Origin: Bacillota bacterium LX-D
GTDB taxonomy: Bacteria > Bacillota > DUOV01 > Zhaonellaceae
Assembly (NCBI GenBank): GCA_031628995.1
Contig: JAVLUO010000015.1
Coordinates: 1 to 34,193 of the forward strand
Direction: 5' to 3'
DNA length: 34,193 nucleotides
In this document: positions 15,649 through 21,869 of the stretch, in pieces
How the letters are laid out: every line of letters begins with the position of its first letter
Position numbering within the stretch: position 1 is the stretch's first letter
Made by a program: the position numbers and the translations under genes
Notes under the pieces: generated by a model
Seen by the model: only the letters and a program-made list of their open reading frames with translations
What the model was told of the DNA's origin: nothing
The model's database searches: none

Positions 15649-16050
15649 GTGGAAGAAGTATTAAAGTTTTTGACTGAAAATCCAACATTTTATTTTGCAA
15701 CAGTTGATGGCGATAAGCCAAGAGTAAGACCCTTTGGTTTCTTTATGGAATATGAAGGTAAATTGTATTTTGGTATGGGCAATCATAAACAATCATACAA
15801 GCAATTAACTGTAAATCCTAATGTAGAGGTTTGCACTACAAACTCTAAGGGTGAGTGGATACGTATTAAGGGCAAAGTAGTATTTGATAAAAGTCAAGAA
15901 GCTCTAGATAATGCATTTAAAACTATGCCAGACCTTAAAAAAATTTATAATGAGCAAACAGGCCAAACCTTAGCAGTTTGTTACTTAACAGAAGCAGAGG
16001 CAGAAATAGCTGACATGAGTGGTGGTTTTAAAAAAATTACTTTAAGTTAG
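15649..16050 (+). CDS. Pyridoxamine 5'-phosphate oxidase family (flavin-binding) protein
   Basis: A 133-aa split-barrel flavoprotein fold. It begins VEEVLKFLTENPTFYFATVD with GTG at 15649 after AAAGGGGATG. Family segments are DKPRVRPFGFFMEYEGKLYF, FGMGNHKQSYKQLTVNPNVE and WIRIKGKVVFD. Proteins of this size bind FMN or F420-like flavins; the metabolic role is not predictable, and it is too short to be a full PdxH. It is divergently transcribed from an HxlR regulator, a common pairing in Clostridia, which suggests induction under redox or electrophile stress. Confidence 0.88.
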   Translation: MEEVLKFLTENPTFYFATVDGDKPRVRPFGFFMEYEGKLYFGMGNHKQSYKQLTVNPNVEVCTTNSKGEWIRIKGKVVFDKSQEALDNAFKTMPDLKKIYNEQTGQTLAVCYLTEAEAEIADMSGGFKKITLS

Positions 16051-16062
16051 TTTAATCAATTT

Positions 16063-16092
16063 AACTAGTTGTGCCAACAACTAGTTTTTTTG
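16063..16092 (+). terminator. Rho-independent terminator after the PNPOx-like gene
   Basis: A 10-bp perfect stem AACTAGTTGT / ACAACTAGTT with loop GCCA and a T run. Confidence 0.88.
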
Positions 16093-16176
16093 TAACAATG
16101 CGACATTCTGCAAAAAGAGGTTTTTCTCGCCTAAATAGCACTTTTATTCTAGGTTTTATTAATTTAAAAAAACTAT

Positions 16177-16204
16177 TTGCTAATTAAAAAAATTAGTATA
16201 TATT
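16177..16204 (+). promoter_or_regulatory. Possible promoter ahead of the lysine riboswitch
   Basis: TTGCTA (16177-16182), 16-bp spacer, TATATT (16199-16204) in an A+T-rich tract that also holds a short tandem repeat (ATATATTTATT twice, 16199-16221). Several -10 choices are possible, so the exact start is uncertain. Confidence 0.4.
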
Positions 16205-16235
16205 TATTATATATTTATTATAAAAAAGTGAATAA

Positions 16236-16410
16236 CTGATTTAGAGGCGCAAAATTTAAAAGTAGAGCTGTGGAGGTAAGCACTGTGAAGCAGTTTGAAA
16301 GGAAATTTTGCCGAAGCATACAGCAGATGCTTTAATGCTGTATAGCTGGTTTTGCATAGAATATATGCAAGACTGTCACAAATTTTTGATTTGTGGAGAG
16401 CTATCATTCA
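16236..16410 (+). promoter_or_regulatory. Lysine riboswitch (L box) aptamer
   Basis: The leader carries the conserved L-box blocks in the right order. These are TTAGAGGCGC (16241-16250), AGTAGAGCTG (16261-16270), GTGAAGC followed by TTGAAAGGA, GCCGAAGC (16310-16317), a long hairpin CATACAGCA / TGCTGTATAGCTGG, the TTTGCATAGAATATATGCAA hairpin, GACTGTCA (16371-16378), and the closing GGAGAGCTATC (16395-16405) that pairs back with the 5' TGATTTAG. This matches the architecture of the lysC/lysine-permease leaders of Firmicutes. Lysine binding should stabilise the aptamer and permit the downstream terminator, so the operon is expressed when lysine is scarce. Confidence 0.9.
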
Positions 16411-16414
16411 TTAC

Positions 16415-16449
16415 GGTTTGCATGTATTTATGATGTAAACGCTTTTTTA
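16415..16449 (+). terminator. Expression-platform terminator of the lysine riboswitch
   Basis: A stem GTTTGCAT / ATGTAAAC (16415-16422 and 16433-16440, one G-T pair) is followed by GCTTTTTT. It directly follows the aptamer, as expected for transcriptional attenuation. Confidence 0.7.
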
Positions 16450-16558
16450 ATGACTTGAGTATAGGCTCAGGCATTTTTTTATGTTTAAATTGGACAGGCG
16501 TGGAATTGTAAGTGTCGCAGAATTTTTAAAAACTAGATTAAGGAGATGGGAAATCGTT

Positions 16559-17266
16559 ATGGATAGCAAAAAACAACAAACATTATACTATGAATTCGTA
16601 CCTGCTGATGCAGCCCCCATTGCACCAGATCCCCAAAAAACAGCACTTTTAATTGTGGATATGCAGAACCAGTTCGTAAATAAGGATTATGGTGATGCCG
16701 ATGATGCCCGGAATAAGGGTATGTGGGACAAATGGGAATATTTTTATAACCGTCTGGAGAATATTGTTATTCCTAATAATAAGAAATTATTAGATTTTTT
16801 CCGTAAAAACAAGTTGGAAGTGACTTTTGGAAGAATTGCTTGCTATCATAAGGATGGAAGGGATAGATCTCCGGTACAAAGAAGACCGGGTTGGAACAAT
16901 ATACTACTTCCTGTTGGGGTTTATGGAGCGGAAATTATTGATGAACTAAAACCCCTGGATGATGAAATTGTGGTGGAAAAAACAACTGATAGTGTCCTTA
17001 CCGGCTCCAACTATGAAAGAATCCTTAGGAATATGGGTATTGAATGGGTTGTTGTTACAGGGGTTGTTACAGACCAATGCGTTGCTTCCACTGTAAGAAG
17101 CTTAGCTGATGTAGGATTTGAAGTAATCTTAGTGGAAGACTGCTGCTGTGCCGCCACTCAGGAGTTACATGATGCAGAAATTATGATTATGAACCAAATC
17201 TATTGCCAAGTAATGAGCGCCGACGAAGTAATAAATATATTAAGCAAACAGAAGGAAGAGAAGTAA
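16559..17266 (+). CDS. Isochorismatase-family cysteine hydrolase
   Basis: A 235-aa cysteine hydrolase with the complete catalytic triad of the family: Asp34 in LLIVDMQNQF, Lys141 in VVEKTTDSVL and Cys174 in GVVTDQCVASTVRS, followed by the ADVGFEVILVEDCC strand. Relatives cleave amide or carbamoyl groups (nicotinamidase, ureidoacrylate or N-carbamoyl amidases) or isochorismate. A 25-residue segment after the Asp (about 40-65) is longer than in minimal members. ATG 16559 follows AAGGAGATGG; a longer frame from 16481 would start in the leader. It is the first gene after a lysine riboswitch and is followed by an APC permease 46 bases later. I infer that its substrate is a lysine-related amide, lactam or carbamoyl compound; this is a hypothesis. 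Confidence 0.9.
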   Translation: MDSKKQQTLYYEFVPADAAPIAPDPQKTALLIVDMQNQFVNKDYGDADDARNKGMWDKWEYFYNRLENIVIPNNKKLLDFFRKNKLEVTFGRIACYHKDGRDRSPVQRRPGWNNILLPVGVYGAEIIDELKPLDDEIVVEKTTDSVLTGSNYERILRNMGIEWVVVTGVVTDQCVASTVRSLADVGFEVILVEDCCCAATQELHDAEIMIMNQIYCQVMSADEVINILSKQKEEK

Positions 17267-17312
17267 TAGCAATTAAATGGTGTAGTGAATACTAAGAAAG
17301 GAGCTTGTTTTA

Positions 17313-18671
17313 ATGAGTGAATCTACTGTTAGCCTGGAGAAAATAGGCTACTCACAAGAATTAAAGCGTGTCTTAAAGCTAAAGGATTTAGTTATTTATG
17401 GCATAGCTTTTATGACTCCAATTGCACCAGCTTATATTTATGGCTACGCCGGTGTCACGACTGGAGGTATGCTTTCTCTAGCCTATGTCGTTGCTATGAT
17501 AGCGATGATGTTTACAGCTTATAGTTATGGACAGATGGCCTCAGCTTTCCCAATAGCTGGCTCTACCTATTCTTATACTCAGCGAGCTATAAATCCTCAT
17601 CTAGGTTTTTTTGCAGGCTGGGCTATGTTTATGGACTATGTTTTAGTTCCCTTAATTGTTTTCATGGTGGGGGCAGCCTATGCCAATGCCTTAATTCCTG
17701 CTGTACCTTATTGGGCTTGGGTATTAATAATTGCCGCTATTATCACTATAGTTAATATTATAGGAATCGAAATGGCTGCCAAAACTAATAATCTTCTTGT
17801 TCTCTTTATGGGAATTGTAGTTGCTATTTTTGTTATTTATTGTGTTAAAGCGGTTTTAGGTGGTACCGGTACAGCAACATTATTTTCTATTAAACCTTTC
17901 TTTAATAGCGAAACTTTTGCTACCACTGCCATTATTTCCGGGGCGGCCATGGCATGCTTTTCGTTTCTAGGTTTTGATTCTATTACAACCTTATCGGAGG
18001 AAGCCTTAAATCCTAAAGATGATATCTGGAAAGCCGCTATTCTTTCTTGCCTCTTGGGCGGATTATTATTCATCGTTCAAGCTTATGTAGCACAACTTGT
18101 CTGGCCTGATGTGAGTACTTACCCATCGGCGGATACGGCGCTCTTCGATATTGCCAAAGTTGCTGGAGGTACAGTTCTTGCTACTCTTTATACAGCTGCG
18201 GTAATTGTTTCCACTTTAACTGCGGGCTTAACTGGCCAGGCCAGTGCTTCCCGTTTGATGTTTGGTATGGGTCGCGATGAAGTACTGCCTAAAAAGTTTT
18301 TTACTTACTTACACCCTAAATTCAAGACACCAATTTACAATATCATTCTCATGTGTACTGTTAGCGTAATTGGTGCTCTTATTCTTCCTATTTCCCTTGT
18401 AGCAGAACTAATGAATTTTGGGGCTTTGGCAGGCTTTATGTGTGTGAATTTATCAGTTATTGCCTATTATTTTTTCCGTAAAAAAGAAAGAAATTTCTTT
18501 AGTTATCTGCTAATTCCTGCATTAGGGTTTATTATTTGTTTTTATCTATGGATTCATTTATCTCCTTTAACCTTAAAAGTAGGGTTCACATGGCTGGCAA
18601 TTGGAATCGTCTATGCACTAATTACAACTAAGGGTTTCAAGAAAACTCCACCGATTTTGCGAGAAATGTGA
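17313..18671 (+). CDS. APC-superfamily amino acid/polyamine permease
   Basis: A 452-aa transporter with about twelve membrane segments. It begins with a polar tail and then KLKDLVIYGIAFMTPIAPAY, the conserved first helix of APC carriers, followed by the FTAYSYGQMASAFPIAGSTY motif of helices 2-3, and CFSFLGFDSITTLSEEALNP (helix 6 and loop). This version most resembles the YbeC/PuuP-like subgroup that carries amino acids or diamines. It follows the hydrolase gene with a GAAAGGAG ribosome binding site and shares its lysine riboswitch, so lysine or a lysine-derived amine or amide is the likely cargo. A terminator follows at 18722. Confidence 0.9.
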   Translation: MSESTVSLEKIGYSQELKRVLKLKDLVIYGIAFMTPIAPAYIYGYAGVTTGGMLSLAYVVAMIAMMFTAYSYGQMASAFPIAGSTYSYTQRAINPHLGFFAGWAMFMDYVLVPLIVFMVGAAYANALIPAVPYWAWVLIIAAIITIVNIIGIEMAAKTNNLLVLFMGIVVAIFVIYCVKAVLGGTGTATLFSIKPFFNSETFATTAIISGAAMACFSFLGFDSITTLSEEALNPKDDIWKAAILSCLLGGLLFIVQAYVAQLVWPDVSTYPSADTALFDIAKVAGGTVLATLYTAAVIVSTLTAGLTGQASASRLMFGMGRDEVLPKKFFTYLHPKFKTPIYNIILMCTVSVIGALILPISLVAELMNFGALAGFMCVNLSVIAYYFFRKKERNFFSYLLIPALGFIICFYLWIHLSPLTLKVGFTWLAIGIVYALITTKGFKKTPPILREM

Positions 18672-18721
18672 TATCTTCGTAGTAAATGTTTCTAAGCAAA
18701 ATTAACAACAAGTAAATTTTA

Positions 18722-18755
18722 AGAGGATAGTAGTCTTACTATCCTCTAATTTTTT
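18722..18755 (+). terminator. Rho-independent terminator of the lysine-riboswitch operon
   Basis: A perfect 11-bp stem AGAGGATAGTA / TACTATCCTCT, loop GTCT, followed by AATTTTTT. Confidence 0.9.
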
Positions 18756-18836
18756 AACATTATTCTAGAATAAAAGTAAATGTTATAAAACATATTATTA
18801 CAAGTTAATTATAAAGGAATTCCAAAATACTTGCTA

Positions 18837-18922
18837 CTGCCTAAAAAGCCAGTGCAGGAATGAAGCGAAACGTAGCGCTGTGTAGTTATTTCGTTGTTAA
18901 TTGCAGACAGGATTTTGGGCAG
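18837..18922 (+). ncRNA. Nested stem-loop leader or small RNA candidate
   Basis: CTGCCTAAAA (18837-18846) can pair with TTTTGGGCAG (18913-18922) with one G-T pair. Inside are two further complementary pairs, TGCA (18853-18856 with 18902-18905) and GCGAAA / TTTCGT (18865-18870 with 18889-18894). The outer stem is followed by CTTTTATAG, weakly terminator-like. It lies 44 bases ahead of the ADP-ribosylglycohydrolase gene. I do not recognise a known riboswitch class. It could be a leader, a small RNA or a transposon-derived repeat. Confidence 0.35.
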
Positions 18923-18965
18923 CTTTTATAGAACTAAGAAAAAAGTAATAACGCGGGGGTTTTAA

Positions 18966-19733
18966 ATGTTAGGGGCAATAATAGGCGATATTGTAGGTTC
19001 TGTCTTTGAGTTTAATAATATAAAGGTAAAGACATTTGATTTATTCTCACCAAAATCAACATTTACTGATGATACAGTTTTGATTGTTGCAACAATGGAT
19101 GCTCTATTAAATAATAAACCATTTCTTGTAGCGTATAAAGAATGGTTCAGGAAATATCCAAATAGTGGCTACGGAAGAAGCTTTCTGGAATGGGCCAATT
19201 CTGCAAATAATGAGCCGTATAATAGCTGGGGTAATGGCTCTGCAATGAGAGTTAGCCCTATAGGAGTATACTTAAATAGTGTTGAAGAGGTTCTAGAAAA
19301 ATCTAAAGAGAGTGCAGCAGTGACACACAATCATATAGAGGGTATAAAAGGTGCTCAGGCTACAGCATCTGCAGTATTTCTTGCCCGATCCGCCAAAACT
19401 AAAATAGAAATTAAAAATTACATTGAGGAAAAATTCAAATACAATTTAAACGAATCTATTGAGAGTATTAGAACATGGTATACGTATGATGTGTCATGCC
19501 AGGGAAGTGTTCCACAAGCAATAATTGCATTTTTAGAGTCCAATAATTTTGAAGATGCTATCAGAAATGCAATTTCAATTGGTGGAGATAGTGACACAAT
19601 TGCCTGTATAACTGGTGCAATAGCAGAAGCTTATTATAAAAATATACCTGAAACTATTATGGCCGAAGCTTTCAACAGACTTGATGACGAGATGTTATTA
19701 CTAGTTAATAGATTCTATAAAAATTTAGGTTAG
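18966..19733 (+). CDS. ADP-ribosylglycohydrolase family protein
   Basis: A 255-aa member of the DraG/ARH family, which removes ADP-ribose from proteins or nucleic acids using two Mg ions. Visible metal-binding motifs are TDDT at residues 34-37 (after GDIVGSVFEF), the histidine segment THNHIEGIKGAQ, and GGDSDTIACITGAIAEAYY with Asp208 and Asp210. The SWGNGSAMRVSPIG segment is typical of the family. Length is normal for bacterial members. No ADP-ribosyltransferase or nitrogenase gene is nearby, so the substrate is open. An unexplained structured stretch lies just upstream. Confidence 0.9.
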   Translation: MLGAIIGDIVGSVFEFNNIKVKTFDLFSPKSTFTDDTVLIVATMDALLNNKPFLVAYKEWFRKYPNSGYGRSFLEWANSANNEPYNSWGNGSAMRVSPIGVYLNSVEEVLEKSKESAAVTHNHIEGIKGAQATASAVFLARSAKTKIEIKNYIEEKFKYNLNESIESIRTWYTYDVSCQGSVPQAIIAFLESNNFEDAIRNAISIGGDSDTIACITGAIAEAYYKNIPETIMAEAFNRLDDEMLLLVNRFYKNLG

Positions 19734-19753
19734 ATTTCGACTTGACCATTTAT

Positions 19754-20227
19754 TTAAACATTTCCATATTGTTTTTCTAACTCCAATAGTTGTGTCTTGA
19801 TCTGCAGTCCGCCCCGATAGCCGGTCAGCTTTCCATTTGCACCGATTACCCGATGGCAAGGGATAAAAATCGGAATCGGATTACGGTTGTTGGCAAGTCC
19901 AACGGCTCTGGACGCTTTTTTATTACCTAAGCTTTGTGCTATTTCCTGATAGCTACGCGTTTTGCCATATGGGATAGAGCGCAAGCTTTCCCAAACACAC
20001 AGCATAAACTCAGTGCCAACGGGAGCGAGGGGAAGCGTAAAATTTTTTAGTCCTCCTGAAAGATAGCTCTGCAATTGATTGCCTGCCTCTTTTAGTATTT
20101 CTGTTTCATATATGACAGCATCCTGAGGGATCTGCTCTTTTGGGAAATATAAATTGGAAATAGCGTTTCTATTTTCAGCTATTCCTATTTTCCCAATTTC
20201 AGTTTTATAGAAAAATATATATTTCAT
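19754..20227 (-). CDS. ogt: Methylated-DNA--protein-cysteine methyltransferase
   Basis: A 157-aa O6-alkylguanine-DNA alkyltransferase that transfers the alkyl group to its own cysteine (Cys124 in the IPCHRVIG motif). The DNA-binding helix-turn-helix region is VWESLRSIPYGKTRSYQEIA, and the NNRNPIP segment precedes the active site. The C-terminal GYRGGLQIKTQLLELE is also typical. The start at 20227 follows AAGGAGATGATTTAACA; an upstream in-frame ATG at 20254 includes the ribosome binding site and is rejected. It stands alone and convergent with the ADP-ribosylglycohydrolase gene, 20 bases apart. Confidence 0.93.
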   Translation of the reverse strand: MKYIFFYKTEIGKIGIAENRNAISNLYFPKEQIPQDAVIYETEILKEAGNQLQSYLSGGLKNFTLPLAPVGTEFMLCVWESLRSIPYGKTRSYQEIAQSLGNKKASRAVGLANNRNPIPIFIPCHRVIGANGKLTGYRGGLQIKTQLLELEKQYGNV

Positions 20228-20323
20228 TGTTAAATCATCTCCTTTATATCGCAAATAACTTATATTGATAATTATAAGTATATCAAAAATTGTTCGTATT
20301 TGTCTTATTTCATAAAAGAGCTT

Positions 20324-20379
20324 GTGGGGAGGATTTCCGTTTATTGAATGGAAAGTACCATGCGGCTTGATATCCCCAC
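20324..20379 (+). other. Nested inverted repeat in the ogt-SDR intergenic region
   Basis: GTGGGGA (20324-20330) and TCCCCAC (20373-20379) enclose a second pair, TTTCC (20334-20338) and GGAAA (20350-20354). The element lies in the 5' leader of the SDR gene. It may be a leader hairpin or a regulator site; no known riboswitch is recognised. Confidence 0.3.
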
Positions 20380-20421
20380 TGCTGCAAATGAACTGATAAA
20401 AAGTATAGGGGAAGGGAATGT

Positions 20422-21156
20422 ATGAATAAAACCGTTTTAATTACTGGTGGGGCAAAGGGAATAGGAAAAGCAACAGCAGAAATTTTTGCCAAACACCAAT
20501 ACAATGTGGTTATTAATTACTTTAATTCTGAAGAGGCAGCAAAGAACTTAGAGAGTAGCCTAAGAGAACAAGGTTATTCAGCACTTGCAATTCGTGCCGA
20601 TGTAACAAAAAGGGTACAAACAGAGGAAATGATAGAAAATGTTTATCTGACTCTTGGGGCAATAGATGTTTTAGTAAATAATGCAGGTATATCACAATCC
20701 AAACTTTTTACCGATATTAGTGAGGAAGATTGGGACACAATGATCAATGTCCATTTAAAAGGGATGTTTAATTGCTGCAAGATGGTTGTTCCGAAAATGA
20801 TTAATAATAAGGAAGGGAAAATTATCAATATATCGTCTATCTGGGGAATGGTCGGTGCTTCATGTGAGGTTAGTTATTCTACTGCTAAAGCGGGAATGAT
20901 AGGTTTTACCAAAGCGTTGGCCAAAGAATTAGGCCCTTCAAACATCCAAGTAAATTGTGTTGCCCCTGGTGCCGTTGAAACGGATATGTTGAGTTCTTTG
21001 AATGAGGAAGATAAAAAATTATTGATGGAAGAGACACCACTGATGAGGCTTGGTAAAGCTGAAGAAATTGCAAATTTAGTATATTATCTTGCTACGCAAG
21101 ATGCTGATTTTATTACAGGCCAAGTTATTAGTCCTAATGGCGGGTTGGTTATTTAA
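20422..21156 (+). CDS. SDR-family reductase, YmfI-like (EF-P 5-aminopentanone reductase candidate)
   Basis: A 244-aa classical short-chain dehydrogenase/reductase. The cofactor loop is TGGAKGIGKA (residues 8-17), followed by NNAGI (86-90), and the catalytic residues Asn110, Ser139, Tyr152 and Lys156 (YSTAK). The C-terminal ITGQVISPNGG is typical of FabG-like enzymes. The segment ISSIWGMVGASCEVSYS is closer to YmfI, the reductase that converts 5-aminopentanone-modified EF-P to the 5-aminopentanol form in Bacillus subtilis, than to FabG (which usually has SSVVG...NPGQ.NY). A GGGGAAGGGA ribosome binding site precedes the ATG. It is not in a fatty acid operon, which supports the YmfI reading; moderate confidence on the specific role. 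Confidence 0.82.
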   Translation: MNKTVLITGGAKGIGKATAEIFAKHQYNVVINYFNSEEAAKNLESSLREQGYSALAIRADVTKRVQTEEMIENVYLTLGAIDVLVNNAGISQSKLFTDISEEDWDTMINVHLKGMFNCCKMVVPKMINNKEGKIINISSIWGMVGASCEVSYSTAKAGMIGFTKALAKELGPSNIQVNCVAPGAVETDMLSSLNEEDKKLLMEETPLMRLGKAEEIANLVYYLATQDADFITGQVISPNGGLVI

Positions 21157-21246
21157 CACTATGAATTATGATTGAATTGGTACATGGGATTAATTTTATT
21201 AAGGAAGGATCTCCTCCCAATATAAACACTTATATACTTATATAAG

Positions 21247-21399
21247 GTAATTACTGAAATCTCCGGAAGGTTTCGTCATGATGTATGCAAGCTTTCAGAT
21301 TACCCTGCTGTTGGTGATTTTGTTATGCTAGATCGAACAGATAATGCAAATGGCAATGCCATTATTCATCATGTGCTAGAACGTCTACAATGCGTGTAA
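21247..21399 (+). pseudogene. rsgA: Fragment of ribosome small-subunit GTPase RsgA
   Basis: An open stretch reads VITEISGRFRHDVCKLSDYP, then AVGDFVMLDRTDNANGNAII and HHVLER. This is the N-terminal OB-fold region of RsgA/YjeQ (SGKFR....DYPAVGDFV...AIIHHVL.R). Neither the start nor the GTPase domain is present, so it is an isolated fragment of about 47 residues, closed by a stop at 21397. Confidence 0.65.
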
Positions 21400-21512
21400 A
21401 TGGCAATACCTACCACTAAGGAGATAATCATTTATGCAAGATTTAGACAACCTCACTATGAAAGATTTAGCCAAAAATGTCGAACTGTAGAAGATATACA
21501 AGATGTGTGTAA

Positions 21513-21767
21513 AAAACATTTTTAAAGACACATTACAACAAAACAAAAACTGCCTATCCGACAGATGAAGCACTTGTTAAAATTGTTTATCTGGCAACCA
21601 TGGAAGCTGCTAAAAAATGGACAATGCCAGTTAGAAATTGGAAGGAGTTTATCGCTTTATTTCTCCCGGTAGTAAAAATAAAGAGTGGGGATAATTACCC
21701 ACTCTTTACCGGCAGAACTTCACCGGACGCTGGGTTGTTCTCCAACATCGCCCTATCCTCCCGGTGA
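21513..21767 (+). pseudogene. IS256-family transposase, C-terminal remnant
   Basis: From 21546 the frame reads TKTAYPTDEALVKIVYLATM, then EAAKKWTMPVRNWKEF. This is the well-known C-terminal end of IS256/Mutator transposases (YPTDEA..K..YLAT......KWTMP..NW). The DDE core is absent. The frame continues past the usual end into unrelated sequence to 21767. It lies directly after the rsgA fragment and a short frame at 21434 (MQDLDNLTMKDLAKN), suggesting successive insertions and deletions. Confidence 0.7.
21665..21707 (-). terminator. Terminator downstream of the glutamine synthetase gene
   Basis: A 10-bp perfect stem AAAGAGTGGG / CCCACTCTTT (21680-21689, 21698-21707). Read on the minus strand it is followed by ATTTTTAC, as expected for the glutamine synthetase transcript ending 160 bases upstream of it. 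It lies inside the transposase remnant. Confidence 0.6.
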
Positions 21768-21869
21768 ATAAGAGCCGGTTATAGTTTAACCTAATGTCGT
21801 AATATAAAACTAGGTGTAGAAATATGGCCGGAATATTTTATATTAAAATTTTAAACTGTGAAAAACCAT

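Noticed and set aside
16207-16407. 66-codon minus-strand frame
   Set aside because: It lies wholly inside the lysine riboswitch leader, whose structure explains the sequence.
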